Part shown: one piece after another, positions 21,732 through 34,822 of the stretch
Layout: each line of letters opens with the position of its first letter
Numbering within the stretch: position 1 is the first letter of the stretch
NCBI RefSeq assembly: GCF_958298935.1
Contig: NC_084935.1
Span: 1,250,001-1,314,000 of the forward strand
Direction: 5' to 3'
Length of the DNA stretch: 64,000 nt
DNA from: Phragmites australis
Lineage: Eukaryota; Streptophyta; Magnoliopsida; Poales; Poaceae
Made by a program: the position numbers and the translations under genes
The notes under the pieces: generated by a model
The model's input: only the letters and a program-made list of their open reading frames with translations
The model's database searches: none
What the model was told of the DNA's origin: nothing

Positions 21732-24700
21732 TCAGTTGTCGCCGGCGTTGGCGGCGTCCTTCTGGTCGCCGAAGATGCGGCTGCGGAAGTCCTGGACCAT
21801 GAGGGGGAGCCCCTTCTTGAGCGACACCTTGGGCTCCCAGGCCAGCAACTCCTTGGCGCGGCTGATGTCCGGCTTGCGCTTGTGCGGGTCGTCGGCGGTG
21901 TTGGGGCGGAACTCGATGCGCGCGTTGGGGTCGATGGTGTCCTGCACCACCTTGGCCAGCTCCAGCATCGTGAACTCGCCGGGGTTCCCCAGGTTGAACG
22001 GGCCCACGTGCTCGCCCTCCATCAGCTTCATCAGACCCTCAACCTGCACCACTTGCACACACACATCGATGACTCGATGTAAGAAAGAGGACATGGACGT
22101 GGTACTGGCACAGCGTTGAATTAAGCGAGCGTGCATGTGTGCAAGACACAGAACGCGTTGCTCAGGAAAAGGTCGATGGCTACTGAACTTGAGCGCTCAG
22201 GTTGCCATGTCGGTAGCATGCAACCACCAAACGAACAGTCTGGGAAGCAAGCTGGTAGCACAATCACCTACCTACCTAGCAACGTGGTCCAAGACTCCAA
22301 ATTAATGTGTGTAAAACTAGCAGCACTAGTCTAGCACGACTAGCGTGTGCAGCTCTAGCTGCTTTGTATCCAAGCTGCGACGAGTTGGACGAGGCTAGCA
22401 GAACGTACCACAACGCTGGAGTGTATAGTGGCACTGCTGCTGCAACTCGGTCAGTATCGACATGGCTTTCCCTTCCCAGGTCGGGGTGGTTCATCCACCC
22501 AGTCCATGTCCAACAAGACGCTTCCATCAATCGGCACGAAAAAGTTGTCGACGCTTGCGTGCCGTCGGGAGCACGGACAACGGCAGCTAGGCCTAGCACT
22601 AGCACTAGCACGTCACACATACCTTTGCGAATTTACAATGCACGCGGCGCAGAGCTGCGCCTCTGGAAACGCGAAAGACTCGAGCTACTGCTGGCTTAGC
22701 TCGGAGGCTGCCTCCAATGTGTTTCGCGAGGCAGTGAAAAATGAAAAAAGGTTCTCGCAGAACTCCAGCTTAAGCAACAGCGCAGCACACGCGAAGCAAT
22801 CAACTGACCGTGTTACATGCGTTAGCTAGCTTGGAGGAGGAAAAGAAAAGAAAACACGAGGGCAATTAACTGCAGTACATTGACCTGTTGCTACGGAGTG
22901 TGATGTGAGGCTGAAAGGGAGAGCTTACCAGATCGGAGACGTACTGGAAGCTCCTCGTCTGCTTGCCGTCGCCGTACACCGTCAGGGGCTCCTTCCTCAG
23001 TGCCTGCACCCATCAACCAACCAACCAAATTAGCTGGTCGCCATTAGCACCCACAGCCAAGCATCCACCGAACCCAGACAAATCACGTCGTGTCTCTGCG
23101 CTTTCACGAGCCAAGGATCACTGGTTCCTCATCTCGAGATCGAGCCCCCTACACCTGTACTTTCACGTGTACAGTAGGTGGTATCCGGTGTGTGTGTGGA
23201 GGTCGCTGATCGTAACTGGACGACGTGCGTGCTGTTTTCATTGGGTCTCGTCTAGAGATATGTTTGCACTTTGCAGTGAGTGGGAGGTTTCGTGTCAGAT
23301 TTTCAGTTGAAGGAAGTTGTACGGAGTTTGAGCGATCACATGATGCACGACTTAATTGGGATGGGTTAACAAACCAGCACTTGGACCCCTACCATGTGTC
23401 CATGCCCCAGAGTAACTGATACGCTGAATCATCTGGACAGAAGTTAACTGAACTATGCATGTTCTGGACTGTATTTTGGCCATATATATATACGCACAAA
23501 TTTCTACTGGTAAAGATGACAAGGTACCATACAGAATAGAAGTAATTCTACTAATCTACTCATATTTCGCAGATCTAGATCTACAACCACCACTTCTAGC
23601 GCCAGTAGAATATATAATAGCAGAGGGGAAACCTAAGACTAATTTAGGCGGGTAAAGTGAGAGCATGCATGCGAATACGCGATGCAAGAGCCATAAGGCC
23701 CCTCTTCTTTTACCTGGGCGACGAAGTTGCTGACGACGCGGCCGTCGTCGATGCACATGCGGGGCCCGTAGGTGTTGAAGATCCGAGCAATCCTCACCTG
23801 CATGCGCCCGGCGCCAAAGGGAAGAAGAACACAGCAACCCATGATTAGTAACCTACTCGAATTAACTTAGTTTAATTTAATAATCAAGCCGCGCCCCAGG
23901 CCACTTGCATGCATGACGCTCTTGGACATGCTCACAGCTAGACCTAGTCATCATAATCTAATTATTATTTTTTCTTTGGCAAAAAAAGAAAGAAATGAAA
24001 TACTTCGGACGAGCTGCGTGATGAATGATCAAAGGTGCCGGGCAGGTGTGCACGAACCTCGAGGCTGGCGCCACGGTGGTAGTCCATGGTCAGCGTCTCC
24101 GCCGTCCGCTTGCCCTCGTCGTAGCAGCTCCGCACACCTGCTCGATCGCAAAGCAAACAGCAAAGCTTAATCAATCCAGATTGTCCGAACCACAACAACC
24201 AATTCTGTCTGTTTTCTATTCCTTCCCATTATATACGACGGAATGAAGAAGATGTAATAGATGGTCAACAACAGGATATGACTAACTCGATCCATCGAAT
24301 GGATCGCACATTTGAAAACGGCAAATGCGTGAAGTAAATATATCTCATTGATTCCACATGCACACGTCGCGCCAGCTGATTTCCTGCATTCTTTGACGCA
24401 GTCTCCATTTCGATAACAGTCGAAGCGGGGACGAAAGAGGAGGAGGAAGAGGTCACGTACCGATGGGGTTGACGTTTCCCCAGTATGTCTCGACCTGCGG
24501 GTGCTGGAGCGGGTCGCCGTAGACCTCGCTGGTGCTGGTGAGGAGGAACCGGGCGCCGACGCGCTTGGCGAGCCCCAGCATGTTGAGCGTGCCGACGACG
24601 TTGGTCTTGATGGTCTTGACGGGGTTGAATTTGTAGTGCACGGGGGACGCCGGGCACGCCAGGTGGTAGATCTGGTCCACCTCCAGCAGGATGGGCTCAA

Positions 24701-25265
24701 CCACGTCGTGCCGGATCATCTCGAAGTTGGGGTTCCCGGCGTGGTGCAGCACGTTCTCCTTGCGGCCCGTGAAGAAGTTGTCCACCACGATGACGCTGTC
24801 GCCGCGCGCCAGCAGCCGGTCCACCAGGTGGCTGCCCACGAACCCGGCGCCGCCCGTCACCACCACGCGCAGGCCCTTGCGCTTCAGACCCAGCGGCACG
24901 CGCCCTGGCCGGATGCCTCTGGGCTCCTCGAACGCCATCCGCGAGACCGCGCCGGACGAGTACTGCCGCGACGCCAGCCCCACCGCCGCGAGGTGTGCCA
25001 CGCTGCTGCTGCTCGACGTGGCCCGCGCTGCGCCAGAGGCGGTGGAGGCGGGCGCCAGGAGGAACACGAGCGACGCGATGGCCATGCCGACGAGGGCGAA
25101 CAGCAGGCGCTGCTCGCCCATCACGTACCGCAGCGGCCGCGCCAGCCACGGCAGCGGCTTCTGCGGCTTGGCCGACGAGTACCCAGCGGCGCCGGGGCCG
25201 TCCACCGCCTGCGCGTCGTGGCCGCGGTAGATCAGCTCCGAGGAGGCCCCCATGGGCGACATCAT
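21732..25265 (-). CDS. UXS: UDP-glucuronate decarboxylase / UDP-xylose synthase, membrane type
   Basis: Five minus-strand exons: 25265-24461, 24137-24058, 23797-23714, 23003-22929 and 22043-21732. All junctions are GT-AG and the phases agree, giving 451 residues, close to the roughly 440-450 usual for type II plant UXS. The enzyme converts UDP-glucuronate to UDP-xylose with NAD+, supplying xylan and other cell-wall polymers. Visible features: a cytosolic N-terminus, one membrane anchor at about residues 54-71 ([18 protein letters not shown]) that points to the Golgi, the Rossmann motif TGGAGFVGS (137-145), [22 protein letters not shown], the catalytic region TSTSEVYG (243-250), the Tyr-x3-Lys pair in YDEGK (Y274, K278), [10 protein letters not shown], and [17 protein letters not shown]. 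The ATG at 25265 is followed by a second in-frame ATG; either may serve. First-exon GC content is very high. Intron 4 (22928-22044) is the longest, at 885 bp. Confidence 0.96.
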
Positions 25266-27289
25266 GGTCTCTCTTCTTCCTCTGGTGGGTGATGCGGTGG
25301 TGGCGAGGCGCGCGGCTCGCTCGCTGGCTTTGCGTGGGACAAGGAGAGGAGGTGGAGCGAGTATTTGAGGAGGCGCGGCGCGGTCGCGGGGGGGAGTTGA
25401 GGTTTGGTGGGTTCGCGGGCGACGCGTGGGCCGTGCGATCGGATCGACGGGCCGCCCACGTGGACCCGTCTCGCGGGAGGTGACTGTGCGAGCTCGCCCC
25501 TCGATGTGGGCGAATTTGCCGACTTTGCCATCGTTCGTTGGGTTGACTAGTGCGGGATGCCTATGATTGCTTTGGAAGGCCCACTTGTACTACCTCACTT
25601 ATATGGCCTGTTTGAACGGACAGAAGCAAAAATCTTACGAGGCCTCGCTAAGGTTATTTGAGAGAGTTTTTCTGATCTAAATTATTAGGTTAGGGTAATT
25701 TTTTAATAAAAAATTAAGATCTGTTTGATATAGTTTTTATTAATCTAAATTATTTAGATGAAGTGATTCTCTAAGAAAAATAATTATACGGTTAAAAATG
25801 ATTCTCAATGTTAAACTCTACGAGAGAAATGATTTTGTGTGGGAAACAAGTCACAGGAAACTACTTTTTTTTTAGCTTTTAGTATCTATTTTATTTTAAA
25901 AAATCACTCTCATGAATTTCATTTGAGAAACTAATAACTGAAAATCGCTGTTTAACAGAGATTCTTTTGATTTTACTCGAGGATCTGTTTTGAGAGCTAT
26001 GCCAAACATTTTTTTACTGCTTAGCTGAAATAGATGGTTGAAGAGACTCTTACTTGTGCAGTATGTGTCATTTACCAGTTCGTCCGCTGTCAGTATCCCA
26101 TGGACAGAAGAAAATTCTAATCTAGTCGTTGTTAGGGTAAACAGAGACAGTGATCGAGACCGATGGGAGGGAAGGACCATTTCCTTCCTCGTGGCTGTAT
26201 AACCGAGCAAGGTAAGGAAGAAAGAAAATATTTCTGTCTGTTTGGCAACTAATTTTGAATACGATTTGTGAGTTTGACAATATTGAACTGTTGCGCCTGT
26301 ACTCTTGAAGTGGTCCACTAATTTGGTGTTTTAGGGAATGTATACATCAAGGGGTACTTACACATGTGTGTCACAAACTCACAATATTGTAGTAGGCAGA
26401 ATCTCTTTTAGCGTACAGCAGCCATGGACGACAGGGATGCAACCTGCAGTTGATTACTAAGAAACTTCTACTAAATGTACAGGGCAGGGGCCAAGTGGTG
26501 ATTTCTGTGATGTATGTAAAAAATAGCAAAACTGGCGATGGAAGCTGCAGAGATTAAAGAAACCTTTCATGCGCAGTCGTATGGTAGCTGCCAAAAAAAT
26601 CATTATACCATTAAGATACTCTTAGTTCGTACGAGAACCGTACATACAGTCACAATCCATCTAAAATGTACAAAATAAATTAATATCAAATTAACCTAAT
26701 AAAAAAGAGCAACCGAGCTTTTCGTCAAAAAAAATGGAGCTAACATGCATGCTTGCATGAACCATACAAATGACAATTCATTCAAAATAATTAATAATTA
26801 TTATTATATTATATACATGTATACCTAAAAACAAGGGCTAATATTAATTCAAAACGTATCGTTAAATACTATATAGGTATTGATAATTTTATATTTATAT
26901 AAAAATTTAAAATTTATTTAGAACACTAGATTAAAGCTAGCCATTTATAAATCTACATCATCTAATGAATAGAATAATAATTAGAACACAAATCTACATC
27001 ATCTAATGAATAGAACAATACTATCTCATCGTAAAAAATCTATATCTAGATCTAGATCTAACTAGCTCTCCAAACCAAATATAGACCATCTAAATTAAGT
27101 TAGAACATAATTCTTATCTTGGAGTAACAAATATAATTAATCTTCAAGTTTTCACTAAAATCTCACAATTTTTTTTGGTCAAAATCGTCAGTCGCTTCTT
27201 CCAAAAGTTGCGCATATTAAACCCAAAGCTGCATTTTGTTCTGCTTCAGACAAGCTCGATCTGGAGGTAGATGATGATGTACTATTTTA
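25266..27289. other. UXS upstream region and AT-rich intergenic DNA
   Basis: The first 270 bp are GC-rich and probably hold the UXS 5' leader and promoter. From about 25620 to 27290 the DNA is AT-rich, with TAAATTATT repeats at 25677-25760 and no gene that I can recognise. A 41-bp direct repeat containing TCTACATCATCTAATGAATA occurs twice, starting at about 26949 and 26990. Confidence 0.4.
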
Positions 27290-27730
27290 TCATTACATAC
27301 GTCTTCATGTTTAGAGACGTCTGTACTAAAGTATCCTATCTTCCCTCGGTTATTTTCTTAGACAGCTCATAATTCTTATCGTATGTATTAATTTTACAGT
27401 TGATTCCTGTTTGGTGTCGTCTGTGCTAATTGTTTATTATAGGCAGCTTTAAATACAAGCCGTCTATATTAATGTTACGGATGGTTTTTTTTTGAAACCG
27501 TCTATGGTATTTGTTTTTATCAGGAACGACTTCAAATATGAGCCTTATGTATTAATATTATAAACAATTCTAAATAAAAATCATATGTATAAAAATATCC
27601 CACTATTTTCAGACGCATCTTATCATCTTTACAAACGCTTTTTTTTAAACCGCTTATGATAATCTTTACATAGACGATTTCGTAAAAACATCTGTATGGA
27701 AAGATCTCGTTAAATCATTTTATGTATTAA
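27290..27730. repeat. Degenerate CACTA-type subterminal repeats (tentative)
   Basis: Diverged copies of a unit like AAGCCGTCTATATTAAT / ACCGTCTATGGTAT recur in both orientations. Repeated CCGTCTGTA words are typical just inside the ends of grass CACTA (En/Spm) elements. I see no CACTA terminus or transposase, so this would be only an eroded remnant. Confidence 0.35.
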
Positions 27731-30568
27731 TGGCCGCGTCCCTATCACTGATTAACGCTGCAGCTGTGCTCGCTTGTAACTGAGCTCAAACGTGAGTGGT
27801 GCCGGCTTAGAGTGCTCAGACATGCATGGCATACATACATGTCCGTTACGAAACGTAAGGACACTTAAAGGATGCCATTTCTTCAAGATAACAGTATCTT
27901 TCCTGCAACTAGGGTCAAACTGGGATCGATGCAGAAAGACAAAGCTCACCCTTCCTCACATGCAGGAACACAAGGTGCGACCTGCCGCATCTCGGCGTGC
28001 GACCTGCATACACATGGGGAAGGCGCATACGATGCCGGCGTCTTGTCCCCAACCGGTGAAGCTTCCCATACTGACACTGCCCGTGCCCGTCTCGTGTAGC
28101 TCTTTTCTGGCTGTCAGTAGCCCGTCGTCGATCGCTTGGATCCACGCTCGGGAAAACTGAGCTTTGAGTACTCGTGATTGATCAACCGAAGGGCGGATCC
28201 AACGGCCGCAACGCTCGTCGGCGGACCGGCCGGCAGGTGGATCAAGGTTGCATGACTTGCATCGGGGCACGGGAGTCGTCGAGGGCTCGGGCTTTTTCGG
28301 CCGATGCATCCGTCGTTGCCGCCACTTGCCGGCGGCAGGTACACGTTCTGGAGGCTCGTGCGTACGTGATGGACTGGTAGCTTGTACGAGCGTCGCGTGT
28401 AGTTTTCGCTTTGGGGCCGGCTTGCTTGAGCGCGAGATGTATAGATAGTTCGCCGAGGTTGGCGCAGGGGCGGGTGCTTGCATCTCCCGAGGAACTCTCT
28501 TCTGCCTCTCGGTAATAAATAGCGTCAACACTCTGAAGAGTTCAAGCAAAGTTAACGATCCCAACTTTCAGCACTGGTAACGTTAAGTGACCAATTGATC
28601 GAGTGTATGATAGATCCAATGAACCAACACCTGTTTTTTAAACAAAAACTTGGCGAAGTTAGTTGCATCGTGTGATTCGTGTGAAGATTCTGGCAACGTA
28701 TATTGAGTTGTAGGCAGGTGCATGAATTGGTGATTGGTCGACAGTAAAAATGTGAGAGGGACACCCCAACCGAGAGTTTCATGCATGACAAGAAAACACC
28801 CTCAGCTTCTACCATCCTCTTGTCGTAACCACAGCATCTCGCACAATGAGCTTTTTTAACTCACAAAAAAGTAGTGCTCCAGGATGTTGCCTTTCCATTG
28901 GGGAAGTAAATCAGCCACAAGTCTTAAGCGACAGCAGAGAAAAGCTACAGTTTCTCATGGCGATGAGGCTATCCGTCTCAAAAAGCTCCCGCCTTTTGCA
29001 AGTCAAGTCCTCGTGAAAATTCTCACGTAAAAATAAACAAGTTGACCTTCATGCGTACGCAAGTTAAACTAGTTGGTGGACTGTCAACTTCAAAAAATGC
29101 ATTGCTTTCCAGGAGGAAAAAAAGGACAAAGCTTAAGAAAATCAAACGCGACCTGTAAGAAAATGAATCCTAATTCATTCGTAGGGGACCCGGCCTCCAG
29201 GCCCTTTCCTTGCAGAGGTCAGTTTCGTCTCGCTTTTGTCAATGCAAATTAGGCACCAGAAATTAGGTTGCGATGATCGATGGCGACTCCGTCCATTAGC
29301 ACGCCAAACTTGCAGGAATGGGAGGGGCGGGCGAGTCCCGGACCCCGAGTCAGAGCTCGCCGGAAAACTTGCCGAGGAACGGAACGAAGCGGGAGCCATC
29401 ACCTGAAAACGAGGGCGACAATGTCGGCACGTCATCATTGCCGAAATCGACGCAGCTTAGCTGACGATGCGTTGCTTAGGCCTGAGCTAACTCTACATGA
29501 GAATTATTGAATGGAACAACAGAACTCTACCTTGGTATACCATGTTTGCTTACACCTGAATTATTTTATGATGTGTAAGCATGATCGCTGCTAAAAACCT
29601 GGGTGTAGTGTTCCTAAAAAAAGGTTGGTAACTTGGTATACTGAACTGATAAATAAATTAGGTATTCAGGAATATGTTATTCATGTTGGTTACCTATGAA
29701 CAGCTAAACTATGACCAAACTCTCATTTAAAAACAAGGGTGCTAAAGCTTTCAGAAAGACACAGGTTTTGTGTCACCAACATACATAATTCGGTTCTGAA
29801 GTCCAGCCAAGGTGTAAAAGCGTCGGTTGGTGCTTGCTTGTGTGTAGAACTACTCCAGATCTGGAGACTTGGAAGTACAAATACTAATAAATGACATATA
29901 TATATATATATCCTTCATCAGGTCATGCATTATGGATCTTGGTTTGGCAATATTGTTAGGCAGGGACCTGCCTGACCTATTGGACCTGCAATGGAAATTC
30001 TGCAACAGTTGCATGCAGTTCTTAAGAGAGATCCAGAAATAAACAATGGTGGTTAGCACCCAAGTTTGTTGGGATTCAGAAAGAACGAAATGAGACGGTA
30101 TTATTCAGTCCTTCACATGGCACATGTCACTCTCAGTTTTTCCTTTTGCTGGTGTGGTTTGACCGTCATCCTTGTTCTCATTACAGCAAAATGGAAAATG
30201 GTTAACTGCCCGATGATTCCGGAACCGACAGTTCTGTGCAATCATGCATGCTGAATGCTCCTGCCTTCACCAACTCACTGACCGTTAGTATACGGTCATT
30301 CCAAGCTGGGAAAAAAGTTCAGGATCATTGTGGGCTCATGTCAGCACGCGATCTTCCTTCTGTGCATCCTTTTCCCTCTCCTGTTCCCTTTTGCTTCATG
30401 ATTCATGCAGAGTCAAAGAAAGGCAAGCGCAAGTTGAGAAAGACAGACAAGGGTGTTGGGTCGTTATGAGTTGGTGGAAACAGTGACGGCGACCTGATCT
30501 GGGCCATGTCCCTCAATTATTTTCCTTCTTTATGTTTCATCAGCAGAGGGCCGCAGATCACTAGACTA
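27731..30568. other. Intergenic, no recognised gene
   Basis: 27950-28560 is GC-rich with overlapping frames on both strands (longest 28564-27956, minus, 202 codons) that match no family. 29170-29500 is similar. A short TA microsatellite lies at about 29896-29911. Promoter-like words are present but no coherent gene structure. Confidence 0.4.
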
Positions 30569-30584
30569 GGCCATAAACTATGTC

Positions 30585-30606
30585 CGTCCTTTCGAAGAAA
30601 AAAAAA
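30585..30606 (+). mobile_element. 22-bp retro-insertion with target-site duplication
   Basis: CGTCCTTTCGAAG plus nine A's stands between GGCCATAAACTATGTC (30569-30584) and GGCCATAACTATGTC (30607-30621), a 15-16 bp duplication with one base missing in a run. The sequence CTTTCGAA followed by A's matches the extreme 3' end of grass LINEs, from memory. It is best read as a 5'-truncated LINE insertion of which only the tail remains. Confidence 0.7.
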
Positions 30607-31859
30607 GGCCATAACTATGTCTCACAACAACGTCCTGCTCTGTACATCATATGCTTCCTATTGACCAGATGCTGAGTACTGAGCACATCATACTATTGAT
30701 CCTTTATTTTCTCGAGGTTGGCAAATTATATTAAACCGATTATCTGAAACTAGTAATGCTTCGAGCCTTTCAAGGAGATTCTGCTACTCCTAGGTCTTTG
30801 GTTGTCGAGCAAGTCATGTTCATTTTTTAAGCATTCAGTTGTTCTTTTTTTTTCTTTCTGAAACAAATGCATTCACTTGTTCCTGAAACTGCTGTTTCTT
30901 GTCTCTTGCACATTTTTATCCTATGCCGTGACTTGATTTCTCATATGTTCCCCTGCAGAATATGCAGTACCGTGCAAGGCACCTCGTTCATGCAATTCAG
31001 CAGCACAACACCCGGAACAGACCAACCACTTCTGCTATCTTTCAGCATACTCAAAGACCGGGCCATGCGGCTATAGGTTTGGTCCAGTAAGACAATGTTA
31101 AGTAGGGATACCATATGTCGCCAGTGGAATCTTGCCCCTTATGATTTCTTTTTCCTGCAGCGATGAATCACGAATGATTCCTTCACACTAACCCACCAGA
31201 TCCACCGCTGAGGAGAGCAGAGGACTCCCATGTCTCCATGACCATCAACACCTAATGTTGGAAGCAACACTGATGTTTCACCCATCACCTGTCCCCCACA
31301 GCTTGGCATATTAGCATGTGCTTCAGTTGATGCCTCAAACGTCCTACTAGCTAATACCTCTTGCATTATTAAATTCCATACAGAGCAAGCAAAGGAATCT
31401 TATCATATGGCTGAGATCTCTAGGGAAACGTTTGTGAATGGTAAGGGGGCACCTAGCTTGTGTCGTCAGTGCAATGTTTATTGGATCGAGAAGAAGCTTC
31501 CTTGTGTAGTGCAGGCCACGAAGTAGAAATTGCATTTTTAAATGTCCATTTAGGAAGGAGGGTTGCGTTCCGAGAGGCGGATCTGGCGTCGAGAGGGAGA
31601 GCTCTCACGGAGATGATTTCAGGCGATTCTCCCGGTAATCTGTTGGAGGAATGGTCGGCGTTGGCGCGCGTGACGATCTGCGCCTTCCCTGCCACTCCTG
31701 CTGCGCGGTTTTGGCTGAGTTCGGCACAACGCACAATAGGGTTTGGGGTCCAAAGGATTCGACAACGCCATGAAATCAGCTGGAATGCCAAGGTGAGGTT
31801 AGAGATCTTCAAGTTGCTTCTCATGGCATTTCGACGGAGGGGTCGTATGCTTTACCATC

Positions 31860-34695
31860 GAAGAGGACGGTGGAAAGTGGGGATTCTCCAAATCCCACTT
31901 TGATTACTTTTGGTCAGTTTTCGACGATGTCGGTGGACGTGAGGAGGAGTTTGACCTTTGATTCGAGGAAGGTTCGAGCCGCCTCCGTGCACGAGAGGGT
32001 CCTAGAGGTTGCACGAATGGATGGCACCATTGATGACCCTCCAGGCTCTCACAAGGAGGCAGGCCCTTTTGATAGCCCAATTATTTTTGCGTCTTTGGCC
32101 TGACCCATGCGTCTCTGGCCTAGCACATGCTCACATTTGGAACCTGCATCGACGACATTTATGGGCACTTCTGGTCAAACTCGAGCGGTTTCTGCGCGTG
32201 GGTGCTGAGAGGGAGAGCACTCGAGGTAGCGGATCTAGGGTTCCAAGCAAAACCAGAAGGGATCCGAAGATTTGGGGCAAACACGCAATGAATCGTTCGA
32301 GCAATGAAACGTAGAGTTGACTCTCGATCCTTCAAGGCGGTGGTTAGAGGTGAAATGCATCGCAACACTAGGAAGTAGCCGGCGAGTGGAGGTCCCTTCT
32401 TCATATTTGGTGGTAGAGATCCTCCAAATCGGAGGAAGGGGCCATCGATGGGGAGGGATGGAGAATATCACCGGCGTGCAGGCAGAGATCAATAGCGCAT
32501 AGATGGTCCGCCTAACTTCAACATGGAAGGTCAGTCAACATGGAAGGTCAGTCTAACTTTGGTAGAGATGGATCTTCAACCTTTGGTAGAGATGGTTTTT
32601 CACCCTTCAATAGAGATGGTTCTTCCTCCTATGGTAGAAATGGTAAGAGAACTTTCAACCATGAGGGGCAGCAACAGTTTGCTCGTGAGTCAGATCTACA
32701 GATAGGTGAAGGAGATCGCTTCGAGTGTATAGATTTTGGGGAGGGGAACTTCCGCCAGACTAACAAAAGGCGTCCTGATGAGGTTGAGGGTAGTTCTTTA
32801 GAGTTGGAGCATAACCTTCGTAACAAGATCAAAAGGGACCAAGAGAAGAAGCAAAACCTAGATTTCTCTAAATCTCAAAGAGATGTTGGGCAGGATGGTA
32901 ATATTAGAACTATTGTAGCCTCTTCTTCTGAGATGTATTGCTATAATTGCAATAGAATTGGATATCATAGAGCTCGGTGCACTAAGCCAACTCTCTGCTA
33001 TAACTGTAAGAGAACTGGACATAAAGCCACAACTTGCTCTGAAAAAGACGTCTCAGGGTTTGTGGTTTCGGTTTCCTGGTATGGGTTTTTACAGTCGTCA
33101 TCTTCCTCTTAGGAAACAAGCTAGTAACAAGAAGAAAGTGTTGGGGGTGATGACTATTGAAAGATGTAAGGCTACTATGTATACAATTGACAAAGAGATG
33201 ATTCCCCTTTTTAGAGGCAAGAAAAGGTGGAAGATTAGACAAATGATAGAAAATAAATTTATGATCACCTTTCCTGATGATGATATGAGGTATCAACTCA
33301 CTAGATTCAAGGGGTTTGAGTTCCAGACAGTGGAAAAATAATGATTAAAGCTAATGTATGCTGATGCTTCTAGTGTTATAGAGATGATATGGGTTAAGGC
33401 TTTTGGCATCCCTGCTTACGCTAAGACTGAAGAAGAAATCACTGAAATAGCTTAACTTGCTGGTGATGCCTTGGAGATAGATGAACAATCCTTAAAGGGA
33501 ACTGGTCTTGTTAAGGTGAAGTTGGTATGTAGAGACTCTTCTCATATTAGAGGAGAAACTAAAGTGTTCATAAATGGAGAAGGCCATAAGATCACTTGGC
33601 AAGTAAATATGTTTGGTAAACATCCCATTCCTCCTTACAACCCTCCCTCCAAATTTGATAGACAAAATGATAAAGATAAGGATGAGGATGAGGAGTATGA
33701 TGGGGCTTCTGATGGAAGTCACGATCCTGGTTTTATCAAATTGATGCAAGAACAAGCTGGGGATGAAGCACTCAGTAAGAAAAGAAAAGGTGATACAAAC
33801 AGTAAGAAACATATTGTCAGTGAGGAGGGGGATAGTGGTCAACAGATAGAGAAAGAGAGTTTAAATGAAGAGGCTATAGCTAATGATAAAAGTGCAAAAG
33901 CTCTTGAACAAGCCTAGCTTCATTACTTGCAGAAGGTAGAGGAAAATTTGATTGTGGATCTAGCAAAGATTCTTGAGACCCAAGAATAGATAAATGATCA
34001 TTTGGAGCTCTATGACTCTCTTGAGCGTACACAACAGATATTGGATAATGGTGGAGAGGAGGAACAAGTGGATTTTGAGGAGGGAGAGATACAGAGGCTG
34101 GAAGCAATGTTAGAAGAAAGATCTCAAAAGTTAGCTCCTATAATGAACTTGAATCCAGTTATTGACCCTCTTCCGCTCCAGTATGATAAAGGTGTAGAGA
34201 TGGAAGGTTCTATGCAGGTCCATTCTGTTCAGGCAGCAATACAAGAGTCTTTTTGATCTCCCCGAAGAACATTTTACACCTGTGAGAAAGAAAGGAAGGG
34301 GAGGGGGAGCTGTGATTGCTAAAAGGAAAAGTTCTAGAATTCCCTGTGATGGGGTTCCTATTCATTTGAAGGCTGAAGCAATCAAATAGCAGAAGAATGA
34401 CATCTCATGTACTTATAAACATAATTCTTTTGCTATTTTTAATTCTTTGGATCCTTTACATTTAGCTAGGATAGCTTTGTCTTGTAAAATTGATGTGGGT
34501 AATGATGATGATATGATTTCTAAGAATATTTCGACCATCCAAGCCAAAGAGACAGCTAGGGCTACTCTTGCTGAAGCTAGAGAAAAACTAGATGAATCTA
34601 GAAAATTGTTGCTGGTTTATGAATCAGAGGTTGAGCCTGAGGATGCAGTTAATATGAGCAAAGTATCTCCTCAAAAGAAGAATGGTCCTTTTTGA
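31860..34695 (+). pseudogene. LINE ORF1 (DUF4283/zinc-knuckle protein), broken
   Basis: Pieces in different frames show the plant L1 ORF1 order. First comes an N-terminal EEDGGKWGFSKSHFDYFWSV (31860-31920), then two CCHC knuckles (CYNCNRIGYHRARC and CYNCKRTGHKATTC, 32938-33036). A DUF4283-like stretch (about 33110-33340) is followed by VIEMIWVKAFGIPAYAKTEE (33375-33440), which continues to ALEIDEQSLKGTGLVKVKLV, and the end is acidic and rich in Lys and Glu. Stop codons and frameshifts interrupt it at many points. ORF1 proteins of this family bind the element RNA. Confidence 0.8.
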
Positions 34696-34822
34696 TGAAA
34701 CTGATTTGGTTCTAGAGAAGAATTTAGAGTAGTCTTCTCCAACATCAGAGTCAGTAAAGAGGAATAGGGTAAGAAAGGTTGTGTGCAAGAAAAAGGTGGG
34801 GTGAGAAAAAAAAAAGGTAATC

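Noticed and set aside
27956..28564. 202-codon open frame on the minus strand
   Set aside because: No recognisable motif, atypical composition, overlapping frames on the other strand; likely chance in GC-rich DNA.
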